Origin: Delphinapterus leucas
Taxonomy: Eukaryota; Chordata; Mammalia; Artiodactyla; Monodontidae
Assembly (NCBI RefSeq): GCF_002288925.2
Contig: NW_022098031.1
Location: forward strand, 14,157,824 to 14,221,823
Length of the DNA stretch: 64,000 bases
Reading direction: 5' to 3'
Part shown: positions 44,875-55,930 of the stretch, in pieces
How positions within the stretch are numbered: the first letter of the stretch is position 1
How the letters are laid out: every line of letters begins with the position of its first letter
The notes under the pieces: generated by a model
The model's input: only the letters and a program-made list of their open reading frames with translations
What the model was told of the DNA's origin: nothing
The model's database searches: none
Made by a program: the position numbers and the translations under genes

Positions 44875-45090
44875 AAGATACTGATTTTTAAATTTTGTAA
44901 TTGTGAAACAAGTTACATGTCATGGGGGAAAATTAAAATTCTAGAAAAGGTTATAAAGAGGAAAACAAAACTCTACAGACCCACCCACTACCCTACCGCC
45001 CCTCATTTTTGTTCCCCAGAGGCAATCACTGCCATCAACTTCTTGGGAAGCCTGTCAGAAATGTCATCTGTGTACTGATGTTCATTTTAA
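44875..45090 (-). mobile_element. Old L1 3' UTR-like fragment
   Basis: 'ccccagaggcaatcactgccatcaacttcttgggaagcc' and 'cattttaacttaatttcc' resemble the antisense tail of old L1M. Loose match. Confidence 0.4.
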
Positions 45091-45397
45091 CTTAATTTCC
45101 CCAAGATAAAACTATGGTTTTGTCAGTCCCAGGATGTCCTGGTGACCTCCCGTCTTCACCATGCTTTTAGCCAATAGGCATAATCTGAAGGCACCAAGTC
45201 TCCCAGAACAGCATCTGTCACCATGCTGGCCTTAGGTAAAACTGTAATATGAACCAGCTGTCTTGGAAACTCTTCTTCATTCCTCTCTCCCCTCTGAATG
45301 TCCCATCATTTCTCAGGACAACCTGTGCCCTCGTGCGGCCCGTGACCATGCCTCACCCAGACCTCTCCTGCTCAAGTAATGACTCATGCTTAAAAAA
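45091..45397. other. Unassigned non-coding stretch
   Basis: No recognised repeat or gene. Confidence 0.35.
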
Positions 45398-45407
45398 CTA
45401 TCCTGTA

Positions 45408-45603
45408 GGGCTTCCCTGGTGGCACAGTGGTTGAGAGTCCGCCTGCCAATGCAGGGGACACGGGTTCGTGCCCCAGTCCGGGAAGATCCCACGTGCCGCG
45501 GAGCGGCTGGGCCCGTGAGCCATGGTCGCTGAGCCTGTGCTCCGCAACGGGAGAGGCCACAACAGTGAGAGGCCCAAGTACCACAAAAAAAAAAAAAAAA
45601 AAC
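45408..45603 (+). mobile_element. CHR-type SINE, short form with internal deletion
   Basis: Short-form SINE flanked by ctatcctgta (45398-45407 and 45604-45613). Compared with the other copies it lacks about 11-13 bases: the usual gcgcgtccgga piece between 'gagcctg' and 'tgctccgcaac' is missing. Poly-A tail of about 18. Confidence 0.96.
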
Positions 45604-45613
45604 CTATCCTGTA

Positions 45614-46240
45614 CTCTATACCCCATCAAATCTTTCAGTGAGATTTATCAGTGAATACTAGATTGTATTAATTCTAAAGGATCTTTTTGTTTTAGAGAAA
45701 AATAACATAATTGACTCAGAAGAAGAAATCTGTAACAGTGGAATTTACCATTAATAGCCCTCAAATATTTGTTGAATGGCTTCAAGGTGCCAGGTATTTG
45801 TTGAATGGCTTCATGGAGCTAAGGGGTAGAAACTTGTAGATTGGAGGGAACCAATATCTACTATGAACAGATTCCTGGGCTTATTTCAGAAGGGCATAGC
45901 ATGACTAAAATGATTGCTGAGGAGTGTGGGAAAGAGAAGACAATCCAAAATAATAGTAACAGGCTCATGAGTCAAAACTCATGGCTTCTCTTTATTTTCA
46001 GTTCCTATCTTGTGGAAGATTGTGCTGTTTGCACTCTGTCACAGGACAGATGGAACCGTGATTTATGACTCACAGTTTATGAAGCTAATTTAATATTCTA
46101 CCACACTTCATGCTCTATCACGTTTCCCACATTTGCAGTATTTTTTCTTCCGAGACATTTGTCACAAAAGGAACACTGGGATGTTGGGAGGGGAGAAGAG
46201 GGAGGCACCGTAAAATAGGGGAACTAGTGATATTGTAGGG
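45614..46240. other. Unassigned, with 29-bp tandem duplication
   Basis: Apart from the duplicated 29-bp unit at 45766-45823, no repeat or gene is recognised. Confidence 0.4.
45766..45823. repeat. 29-bp direct tandem duplication
   Basis: tatttgttgaatggcttca starts at 45766 and again at 45795, and each copy continues with a related ten-base end. There are two copies with a few mismatches in the second half. Confidence 0.93.
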
Positions 46241-46244
46241 GGCA

Positions 46245-46640
46245 TTCATGCATCCAACAAATGTTTAGTGAGCCCTTTCATATGCCAGGCACTGCTCCAG
46301 GGACTAAAAATCCTATCAATGAGTCAGAAAGGTCTTTGTTCTGTGAAGGAGAAAAATATTGAACAAGTAAGTAAGTTAACAAATAGCAGGGTCATCTCAT
46401 AGAAATGCTTTGAAGAAAATAAAATAGGGTAATGTTATAAAGAGTGACTGAAGTTGGACAACATTAAATAGGGTGGTCAAGGCACGTCTGTCACAGGAGG
46501 TGCCATTAGGAGATGCCTAAATGACAAGAAGGAATTAGTTCTTCAGAAGTCACAAGAAGTGGATTCCAAGAAGAAACAGAAAGCACACAGGCTGCGAAGA
46601 AGTTTGGAGTGCACAAGATACAGAAACGAGGCCAGTGTGG
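46245..46640 (-). mobile_element. L2 LINE 3' region
   Basis: 'aacaaatgtttagtgagccctttcatatgccaggcactgc', 'aaatagggtggtcaaggcacgtctg' and 'caggaggtgccattaggagatg' are antisense L2 in order. Confidence 0.8.
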
Positions 46641-47585
46641 TTACGTTCACCAACCTATCCGTAGCTCCCTCCTGCCCCTACTCTCCATCCAGCCACTGAT
46701 GTGGATGTCATGGGGGCCATGGGCCAGGATGGTGGCTTTATGTTGTTTTGTACATCAAATAAAATACTTCCTAGCTCTAATTAGAAGATTTAGTGTAGCT
46801 CGGGTGGAATTCTATTTCCCACTTCACATGACGGTTCACAAGAAGTCAGCTAGCAGTGTGATTCCAATAGAATGCCAACCTTGCAGCCTGGGGAAAGAAT
46901 CCAAACACGAATGGCAGAAGATCTGCGGTGGGTGGTGGTGTTGATTTTCCTCTGATTAAACTTGTTTGTAGGGAAAACTCAAAATTGTTTTCTAGGTAAA
47001 TCTGATGAAATAATCACAGCAAAGGTGATTATGTTCATGGCAACACACTTTGTAAACTTTTATTCCAGTGTATGAAGCAATAAACTATATGGGTCATAGT
47101 GAATGATCTTCATCAATACTTTCCACAATTCCTTTATCTACAATCGTGAGAATTTTTTAAATCTTTGAAAATTGAATATTTTTCATAATTCACTTCGCAG
47201 CAATGCCTGCCTGACCTGAAACGATGTGAGGTTACTTACAATCTTTATCACAATCAGTGTCAACATTCATATATATCCACCTAGTGGCAAAAATATTTAA
47301 ATGCTTTATTAAAAGATATCGCCCCAGTACCTGCTGGGGGTAGTTATATTATAAATCTATCATTTTACTTATATAAAGTCTGAAAAATTACAAATTCTGA
47401 AAAGTACTGACAGGTTTACAAGAGCAAACTTGCACTCATGAATCTCCGACTATTTTTATAATTTTAATCTTAATACAAACACCCTGAAAAGGTCTGCTAG
47501 TATGCTAATGAGTAAATGGTGAAGAGAAAAAAATGCCTGGCTGTCCAATAGCTGTACAAGAAAGAACCACAATAAGGTATAGAAT
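46641..47585. other. Unassigned non-coding stretch
   Basis: No recognised gene. A segment at about 47010-47070 resembles 47565-47625 ('tcatggcaacacac' versus 'tcatgacaacatac'), so a dispersed repeat or old duplication may be present. The 111-codon frame at 46609-46944 has no known motif. Confidence 0.4.
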
Positions 47586-47619
47586 ATTCATGACAACATA
47601 CTGTGAACTTTTATCCCCA

Positions 47620-47990
47620 GGGTCTGTGTGAAGCTAAGCTATTTGTGTCCTAGGTGTGTCCTAGTAACCGCTGTATCCCCAGCACATAGCTTAGCTGGCC
47701 CATAGTAGGCACTCAGTAAATATTTATTAATTGCTGTTTTTTTTTATTATTATTATTATCATTAGTTTTATTGCGGTACGCGGGCCTCTCACTGTTGTGG
47801 CCTCTCCCGTTGTGGAGCACAGGCTCCGGACGCGCAGGCTCAGCGGCCATGGCTCACGGACCCAGCCGCTCCACGGCATGTGGGATCTTCCCAGACCAGG
47901 GCACGAACCCGTGTCCCCTGCATCAGCAGGCGGACTCTCAACCACTGCGCCACCAGGGAAGCCCAGTAAATATTTATTAAATAGCTACTC
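47620..47990 (+). mobile_element. L2 3' end split by a SINE
   Basis: 'cgctgtatccccagcacatagcttagctggcccatagtaggcactcagtaaatatttatt' is the end of L2. The SINE at 47731-47964 is inserted directly in this tail. Confidence 0.75.
47731..47964 (-). mobile_element. CHR-type SINE, short form, 16-bp TSD
   Basis: Antisense SINE flanked by the perfect 16-bp duplication agtaaatatttattaa (47715-47730 and 47965-47980). The inverted tail is unusual, a T-run followed by an (ATT)n-rich stretch. Confidence 0.97.
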
Positions 47991-48420
47991 TGCTCTTAAT
48001 ACTTGGCTTCACTGCTACCCACCATGCTTGCTATCTCAAATGAAAACTACGCATCAAATCGTGAAGCTGTTTCTCCTGAGTTCTCTGCCAAGCCAAGGTC
48101 GGGATGCCCGTCAAACAGATGTTTGCCATTCCTGAGACTCGCATGACTCTCTGATGGCAAGAAGAAGCAGTTTACTGCCAAAGCCCAATTTATATTTTGG
48201 GGAAATCTGCTAGTTCCTTTTTTTAATTAAAAAAAAAATGCTCAATTTAAAAGAGCCCCATGACCCTCTGATCCAAAGAAACACTTTGAATCATTAACAA
48301 TCTCCACCAGCAACTTTAATGAATCTGAATCTGTTTTCAAACTCTTTCTACTCAGATCTTAACCCTTTTCCCCCAGTCTCCCACAGCCTCCACCAAGACT
48401 TTTATCAGTACGTATCAATC
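47991..48420. other. Unassigned non-coding stretch
   Basis: No recognised repeat or gene. Confidence 0.35.
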
Positions 48421-48436
48421 AAGAGTACCCATTCCA

Positions 48437-48790
48437 GGTTTCCCTGGTGGCGCAGTGGTTAAGAGTCCGCCTGCCATTGCAGGTGAGATGGGTTTAAGCC
48501 CTGGTCTGGGAAGATCCCACATACCACGGAGCAACTAAGCCCGTGCACCGCAACTACCGAGCCTGCGCTCTAGAGCCCATGAGCCACAACTCCTGAGCCT
48601 GTGAGCCACAACTCCTGAAGCCCACATGCCTAGAGCCCGTGCTCCGCAACAAGAGAAGTCACCGCCATGAGAAGCCCACGCACCGCAACAAAGAGTAGCC
48701 CCCACTCGCCGCAACTAGAGAAAGCCCGTGCAGCAACGAAGAACCAAAGCAGCCAAAAATAAATAAATAAAATTAATTAATTTAAAAAAA
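48437..48790 (+). mobile_element. CHR-type SINE, long form, with internal duplication
   Basis: Long form flanked by aagagtacccattcca (48421-48436) and aagagtatccattcca (48791-48806, one mismatch). Internally 'gagccacaactcctga' is present twice in tandem near 48580-48620. It starts ggtttccctgg, slightly altered from the usual ggcttccctgg. Confidence 0.96.
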
Positions 48791-48806
48791 AAGAGTATCC
48801 ATTCCA

Positions 48807-50280
48807 TTATCATGCTTGTTCTTCTATTGACTCAGCCAAATGAGGGTCAGCAGAACCCACAGTCTTTCCAGCTGCCATGGCTGCAGCTGCTTCCCCTCCT
48901 GCCCCAGTCCCCAGCAGGTTGTCCTTTACTTCTTAGAGCTGAGGAACCGTGAGCTCTGCCACTGGTAAAACAAGTATAGGATCTCTCTTCATAAGGCAAG
49001 ATAAAGAAGGTGTTATACACTGGCATGCCAGGGGAGTTGGACAGGCCACCCTGCTTCCTATGTGAGAAGCAGCTGGAATGGGAGCCTAGACTGGACACTG
49101 GGACTGAAAGATGAGAGGCAGCAATACTGTGGAAGGCCATGCCGTGTGCAGGAATGAATAAACATAAGGAAAAGAGACCACTGAGAAGGATGTTGAATTA
49201 TACCTTTGGTCCCAGACTGCTCCCAGAAATCCCAGGCCTATCTGCAAGTCTGGTGTATCCCAACAGGACACATCATCAACCAATGGGTCCAGAATCTGGG
49301 ACACAGGGATGTGATGGTTAAAATGCAAAAAAGAAAAAAAAAAAATCCACCATCAACAATGAAAAAACACAGCACAAGACCTCATCATTTCCATCATTCT
49401 ACCATCAACCAAATAATACCAGTTTGAGCAATCCTTGGCTTGCTTTTATTTTCCAGCAATATCCCAACAACTTGGGCCACTTTAAAACAACCACCTGCAC
49501 TTGACTGAGACTTAGTAACAATACTGAGGTCACTATGGCCTCAGCTCTAGGCAGGGAAATGATCGACTCCAGGGAGGGTCCCTGCCACCACCCAAGTGCC
49601 TCCCCAAAAGGAGAGAGAGAGAGAGAAGGCTGCATTTCCCTCTAATCTAAAAACTCAGACTTAAGATAAAGACCATGCTCTGTTCTGGACCTGGACATGT
49701 CGATGTCTTAATCCATCCTGCAGAACAAGCACGCCCCTCCCTTCTATTCAGGAATTCGAAAACTAAAGGGTTTTTGGGTCTCCACCTATTGCATTTGGAA
49801 TTATAAGGGGAGAGGGACCACCTCCTGGCATTCCTGGAAAATCTGCTCAGCCTATCTTCACAGCTCCATTTAAACCCTCCTGTGTCCTGGAAGAAGGGCA
49901 GAGAAACCACTCTCCAGGGCTTGTGCACCAGAGACAAAGGCCAGCTGAGATGCGCATCTGCTTTCACTGTTTCTGCTGCTTTGGGGTCAGGCGACTGGAT
50001 GGTCTCAAGAGATGCTTTCCCTGCCTAGAATTCCAGAGAAGACCGGACTAAATTAGGACTTGGCTTCTCCGTTAGACACTTAGCCAACTGGTCCCTGTCT
50101 TGGTGCCTCAGCCCATACCCAAGACCCAACTGCAGCCAGCACTGACCAGTGAGCGCCCTGAGCTGCCAGGGTGGAAAGGAATGTGTGGAGTAAACCACGC
50201 AACACACTCTCACTACTAGGGGAAAATGTGCTCCCCAGAACATCAGTGGAGAGCAGCATTTTGGTAGAATTTTTTTTTTT
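48807..50280. other. Unassigned non-coding stretch
   Basis: No recognised repeat family or gene in about 1.5 kb. Several 60-106 codon frames on both strands lack motifs. A 'gagagaga' run lies at 49611-49625. Confidence 0.45.
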
Positions 50281-50287
50281 CTGAAAA

Positions 50288-50390
50288 ATTATTCATTCAA
50301 CAAGTGTTTTCTCACACACTATGCTGGGCCATAGAGATGGAGTGTTGAACTTGACCATGGACCCTGCCTTCACCTAAGCTTACTATTTAA
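50288..50390 (-). mobile_element. L2 LINE 3' end fragment
   Basis: 'tattcattcaacaagtgttttctcacacactatgctgggcc' then 'ggaccctgccttcacctaagctta' is antisense L2. Confidence 0.65.
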
Positions 50391-50394
50391 GCAC

Positions 50395-50570
50395 AGGTTT
50401 GAGATCCAACTGATCTGACTTCTAATCCAGTTTCTTAGCTTTGCAGGGCCTCCTCAGGACAATAAAATTACCACAAAGGGTTATAATGAGGGTTAAATGA
50501 GATCATCCATGTGAAGTATTTGGCCCGCTGCCTAGCTCTGAGTAAATGGTAGCTATCCGTGATTATTATT
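50395..50570 (+). mobile_element. MIR SINE
   Basis: 'ggtttgagatccaactgatctgacttctaatccag', 'tttgcagggcctcctcagg', 'gggttataatgagggttaaatgagatcatccatgtgaag' and 'gctgcctagctctgagtaaatgg' follow MIR almost end to end. Confidence 0.8.
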
Positions 50571-51335
50571 CCATAAAGGCCTCAACCAGCCAGCCTCTAG
50601 GTCATAGGAGGCACGCTGGAAACTGAGCAACAGAGGCCAGAATGCCCTCATCTGCGTATAAAGGGCCTCGAGCTGATAACCAGACCCAGCATGCGAAAGG
50701 ACTACATCTGGTTCCAGACAGCACAGCCCCAGAGCTCTCAGCGGAAGCTCAGCAGCCACAGTACAAACCAGGGAAGAACCCAGCCACCACCATTGTTGGC
50801 AGACCATTGCTCCAGGCAGCAATAAAGGTTCCCAGAGGCCTTTTGTCAATTGTCCCCTGAACAGAACATAAACATCTCCACGGCTGCCATTCAGTGGACA
50901 TCCTGTTTACATGGTGAGTGGGGATCTTGGTTGTGTTCCCTCTTCTCTTTTTAAAGACTCTAATTATGTTTACCCAAGGCCAGCAGTAGGTGCCAGGAGG
51001 GCTGTGAGTTTATTTCCCTGGCTAACACAGCAGACGGCTGGCGGCAGCCCCACTGACCCCTGCATCCCAGGCAGGGAGCCAGCCCTACGCACACACCACA
51101 CTCTCCCTACAAAGACAGCTATTCTCAATGAGCTGTTTTCTTTCCGTGCACACTGGGATGCTCTGGATGATGGTCTAGCAAATGCCAAACTATGTTGGCT
51201 CTAGGCACTTACCGGATAACTGGATAATGAAGGGAGGGAAGGAAAGTGTACAGAGCTCTGAAGAAGGCCGCCTGTGTTCCATGCAGTGTGCTGCATGCAT
51301 TTCACATACATTGCTTTGGTTGACCCTGTACATTC
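50571..51335. other. Unassigned non-coding stretch
   Basis: GC-moderate and free of recognised repeats. Overlapping frames of 72-98 codons occur on both strands. None shows a domain or convincing splice sites, so no gene is called. Confidence 0.4.
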
Positions 51336-51339
51336 CAAA

Positions 51340-51475
51340 GAGCTATATATCTTTACCTGATTTTTACAGATGAGGAAATTAAAGCACAGATTAAGTCACT
51401 TGCATGAGCTCACTCTGCTAGTAATGGTAGAATTGGAATTTAAACCAGAGCCATCAAGCTCTCTAGTTCATGTTG
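51340..51475 (-). mobile_element. MIR SINE fragment
   Basis: 'ttacagatgaggaaattaaagcacagattaagtcacttgcatgagctcac' and 'gaatttaaaccagagcc' are antisense MIR. Confidence 0.8.
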
Positions 51476-51489
51476 TTTCTACTCCAGGA

Positions 51490-52039
51490 AAAAACCATGA
51501 ATTTTAGAATACTTAGAGTCTTTTACAGAAGCCCAAACAAGTTGTTTTGACCCAGCAATTCCTAGGCTTTTTCATCCTTTTCCCTCCCACTGTAACCAGG
51601 GTAACATATTTTCAGACATTGATCAAATGCATTTTAAATAGAGTTGCATGTTTACTGCAGCGGTGTAAGTTGCTTACAGAACAACCTTCCCGATAACAAC
51701 TATAAACGCTGGACAAAATATAAAAAATAAGTCCTGAGGATTTCAGAAAGCAAACAACAGCAAACAGTTTGTGGAGGGAGATGGGATTTGAAATTTGGAG
51801 AAGTGATCGGCATGGAAGTCAGTTTCTCAGTTTTTGTTCAGTTGGTTTGGTTAATCAAATAGAACCCAGAGAAGAGGCCAGAGAGAAACGGCAGAGGTAT
51901 GAGTAAATGTTTAACTCTGCTTATGACACATTTTCTCGTAAGAATTCCTATGGCCCCTCTCAACTCGGGTACATCCTACTCTCTATTGAGAGAGAGTACT
52001 CTATTTCTCTAACTTCCTCTTGGAGTATTTTAGGCAGCC
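51490..52039. other. Unassigned non-coding stretch
   Basis: No recognised repeat or gene. Near 51985 a GAGAGAGAG/CTCTATT inverted motif occurs. Confidence 0.35.
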
Positions 52040-52572
52040 TCTCAGACAGCCTCCAGTGATCCCTGCCTCCTGGTACCGACCTCTTGTGTAACCTCCCCAC
52101 CCCCTTGAGTATGGGCTAGATGTGGTGATTCACTCCTAACGAACAGAACAGAGAGAAGTGACAGGATGTCACTTCCAAGATTAGGTTATAAAAGATCACA
52201 GCTTCTGTTGTGGCCTCTCTCTCTCTCTCTCTCTCTCTTTCATCCCTCACACTGGGGGAAACAGACTACCATGTTGTGAACAGCTCTGTGGAGCCCATAG
52301 GTTATGGGACTGATGTCTCTGGCCAGTGAAAACCTGAGGCCTGCCAAAAGCCACGTGAGTGAGCTTGAAAATGAATCCTACCTTGAGATGACTCCAGCCC
52401 TGGCCGGTACCGTGATTGTAGCCTTATAAGAGATGGTAGGTCAGAGGCACCCAGCTAAGCCACAGCATTCAGATTCCCAATCCACAGGAGCTGTAAGATA
52501 ATAAACGCTTGTTGTTTTAAACTGCTGAATATGGGGGTAATCTGTTACCCAGCAGTGGATAACCAATACACA
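52040..52572 (+). mobile_element. Old MaLR/MLT1-type LTR
   Basis: 'gtgatccctgcctcctggtaccgacctcttgtgtaa', 'gacaggatgtcacttccaagattaggttataaaagatcac', 'gtgagtgagcttgaaaatgaatcc' and 'gttgttttaaactgctgaatatgggggtaatctgttacccagcag' are an old MaLR LTR in order. It ends 'aaccaatacaca'. A (TC)n run lies at 52215-52238. Confidence 0.7.
52215..52238. repeat. (TC)n run inside LTR
   Basis: About 12 TC units, an expansion of a short pyrimidine run that this LTR family normally has. Confidence 0.9.
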
Positions 52573-52746
52573 GGGTAAAGACAGATTCTAAGGGGAAAGG
52601 GGAGAGGGTGTGGAAGAGGAGCACAGTGCACAGGTCACCAAGGCAGCCTCCTGACACTGCCATCCAGTCCCTGTGGACCCCTGGTGGACTGACTGCACCT
52701 CATGTACAGCTTTAGAAATCTATCAAATAAAGATTTAAAAGGCATC

Positions 52747-53203
52747 TGCACTAGTGTCCTGTGACTACTGTAACATATTATCTCCAACGTGAGGTTAAAA
52801 CAACATAAATTTATCCTCTCCCAGCCCTGGAGGTGCAGAAGTCCAAGGTCAAGGTATCAGCAGGCTCACACTCCCTCTGGATGCCCCAGGGGAGATTCCA
52901 TTCCTTACCTCTTTCAGCTTCTGGAGGCTCCAGGTGTCCTTGGCTGGGACCGCATCACTCCAGTCTCTGCCTGTCTCCACCTGGCTGCCTTCTCTTCTCT
53001 GTTTCTACTCTGTGTCTCTTTTAAAAACATTTGTCATTGGCTTTAGGGCCCATCCAGATAATCCAGGATGATCTCTTCTTGGGATCTTCACTTAATTACT
53101 TTTGCAAAGACCCTTTTTCCAAAACAAACAAACAAAAAATCACATTCACAAATTCCAGGATGTGACCATATCTTTTGCGGGGGCTACCATTCAACCCACT
53201 ATG
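52747..53203 (+). mobile_element. MLT1-type solo LTR
   Basis: Starts tgcactagtgtcctgtgactac and ends cccactatg, with 'ccctctggatgccccagggg', 'cttctggaggctccagg' and 'gggcccatccagataatccagg' in MLT1 order. gcatc (52742-52746) and gtatc (53204-53208) fit a 5-bp target duplication with one mismatch. Confidence 0.88.
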
Positions 53204-53214
53204 GTATCCTTAAA

Positions 53215-55380
53215 TGCTATGTGGAGGGTTTGGGTATGTATGTTATTTTTCATAAGTAATATTTTCCTATACATCTTATTCTATATCTTACTATTTTCAC
53301 TTAACACTATGTTTTTGTGTTTTCATAATGCCCTTAGGTACCTAGTTTATATTCCATAGTAAGCTTCCCCATGTTTTACTTATTCAGTCTCCTAGTGATA
53401 GGTATCTAAGGTCTTAGCCTCCACCTGTCTGCTACCACACACATGCAGCAGTGGACATCATTGTTCATGTCCCCTTATGATGCAACTGTTTCTCTGGCCT
53501 ATAATCCCAGGAGTGGTTTGGCTAGATCCTCAGTGTCTGTAAGTATTGCCAGACAGTGGCTGTACCAGTTACTCTCACATGCACGAGGGTTCCTTTTTTA
53601 TCAAATTCTTGCCTATATTTGAAGTCATTCAATTTTATAATATTTGCCACTCTGAAGTCTGTAAAGTGTTATCTCACTATTGCTTTAGTTATGTTTTGTA
53701 CAATGACTAGTGAGATAGAACACTATCGGTCTCTTACATTTTTCAGTATCTATATCTTTACCAAACAGATGCTCTAGCACACTCTCACCTCCCTGCCAAT
53801 GAAATGGTATTGTTCATTTTTGTTCTAGATTATAATGGACATGACCTTGTTGCCTTCTCTCTTTGTTCCCCTTATTTAGACAGGAATTAACCTTTCTAGT
53901 TTATTTACATGCCCTTAGCTCCCAGGCCAGATATTTGTCTTCAGCTCCTAGTCTCACACTTACTCTTCTATATTCTCTTCTGGAAGAAGGGCAAGCAAAA
54001 GGCTCTACATTTCCCAGACTGCCTTGCGGGCCAAATCCTAGTTAGGTTCTGCCAACGGGAGGCACCTGCGCCTGATCAGCAGGTAGAAAGATGATCAGAG
54101 CCATTCTGTTTCTGATAGCACCTCAGCTTCAACAGTGGTGGCTCCTGCCCAGTGTCAGCCCCACGCTTCCAGCAGCACTGGCAGTGCAGCTCCAGGAGCA
54201 GCCAGAGTGAGTGTGGGCTCAGAGGCTCCAGCCCAGGTGCAATAGCAGCTCCTTGAGCTCTGAGTAGACCACCCTTCCCCTTTTGCTCCCCCGAGTCTTT
54301 CAACATCTTTGTAATCAACTCCCCGCATTAAATCCCTCTCAGCTTGAAACATCTAAAATGATTTGTTCCCTGACTGACCGATACACTTCCCATACTCTTA
54401 GCATCCTGCTGGAATGGTTTTTCATCTTCCAGTAGCATTTCGAAGCTTGTCTTTATGAGGTAAAAATTCTTTGACTCTGTAAAACTAAGAATATCTTCAT
54501 GTCACCCCTTGCATTTCAATGGTAATTTAGCTGGGTATAAAACCTCAGGAACAATGTACTAGTGCTTTGAGACTATTACTCCACTGTCTCCTTGCATCGA
54601 GTGTTGCTGTTGAGAAGTGTGATGGCAGTTTATTCTCGTTCCTTTCGAGGTCATCTGCTCCTTCTCTCAAGAATCTTCTAGAATTTCTTCTTTGTCTTCT
54701 AAGTTCTTAAATGTCTTTATAATGTGGCTTGTGTTGATTTTCCCTTATCTCTATTGTATGATTTTTCCTTATCTCTACTTAAAACCCTTTCAATCTAAAG
54801 TCTTTTATCCATATTTCTATATAGATAGTTATTAACTCTTGAAATATTTCTTCATACTTTCTCTTTCTTTCCCATTCTAGGATCCCTATCATATTGGCAC
54901 TTCTCTCTTTCTCTTAACTTTTCATTTATCCAATCTTTCTCCTTATTGTCTGTTTCTGATGCCTAAGGGCTTGGTCTTCCAGCTCATTGATTAGTTCATC
55001 CAAGGTTTTCATTCTACTATTCAATCCCTCTGAGTTCTTCATCTATTGTCTTCATCTTACCCAGTATCTCTGGTAGGATCTTCTTTAGGACTGCTCATTT
55101 CTTTTTTCCATTTCTGATATTTTTTCCTTTGAGGATATTTATGATGTGTATTTTATATTCTTGTGCTCTGACCCATTAATTCTAACTCCCTTTGTTATAA
55201 GTTGTTCAACGTGTTATCTTTCTTTTACAGCAGCCAAGCTCCTCCAATTTCTCCTTATTTTCCCCCAATGAATTCAGCATATCAGCTCTCTTTGCTAGCA
55301 ATGTGGCACCAGATGGAGGGGCTAATCAAAGTCATCCAGGTCTTATATTGATTCTTTCCTGAGAGTTTAGAAAGGGGCAG
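53215..55380 (-). mobile_element. Old L1 LINE, antisense, split by LTR-like insert
   Basis: The 3' UTR part (53215-53770, 'ttcacttaacactatgtttttg', 'ttgccactctgaagtctgtaaag') and the ORF1/5' part (54385-55380, 'aatggtaatttagctgggtataaaacctcagg', 'tgttgctgttgagaagtgtg', 'tcatctattgtcttcatc') are in the correct antisense order. An LTR-like element at 53870-54384 sits between. The middle of the L1 (most of ORF2) is missing. Confidence 0.65.
53870..54384 (+). mobile_element. LTR-like old repeat inside L1
   Basis: 'gacaggaattaacctttctagtttatttacatgcccttagctccc', 'cccagactgccttgcgggccaaatcctag' and 'tctttcaacatctttgtaatcaactccccgcattaaatccctc' resemble an old mammalian LTR-like repeat, with a weak polyadenylation region (attaaa). 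Family not named. Confidence 0.45.
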
Positions 55381-55735
55381 AGAGGAGTGAGACCACTTCT
55401 TCTTGGCTATTTCAAACTCCACCACCACTACCACACACAACTACATGTATCCTCAGGCAGGAGGTCCTGCCCTCCAAGAACCTCCCTCTCCTTCCGCCTG
55501 GGATACTGCAGTACTTGGAGAGCTGCACCCCTCACTTGAAACCACCTAGCCCAACTGGTAGGGGCAGTGGGACAAAGAAAGAGGGAATTCTCAGGAGCCA
55601 GACTTCCCACCCACCATTGGTATTAGTAGCTGGGCTTTAGGTTTCCCATAGCCTCAAGCTAAGGAAAAGTTATTGTCACTTTGTTCCTGCCCCCACAGTG
55701 TCTCCAGGGCAGGCAATGACCAGATTCCAATTTAT
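55381..55735. other. Unassigned non-coding stretch
   Basis: No recognised repeat or gene. This may be the ragged 5' flank of the L1. Confidence 0.35.
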
Positions 55736-55739
55736 TTAC

Positions 55740-55930
55740 CTTTCGATTTATCCCAAAATACCACTTTCATGATGTCGTTTCCATGCTCAAATACCTTCAA
55801 CGACTCTCCATTATCCATTGGATTTTCTTTTAAGTCCACATAAAAAGCCTTCTCTAATCTGCCCTTTTTTCTCAATACTTTCCTCAATTTGGCATCCTCA
55901 GATTTACTTTGCTGTCCCATCTTTAATCCT
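55740..55930 (+). mobile_element. L2 LINE internal 3' fragment
   Basis: 'atgctcaaataccttcaacgactctccattatccattggattttc' matches the L2 segment 'tcaatggctccccattgcc', diverged. Confidence 0.45.
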
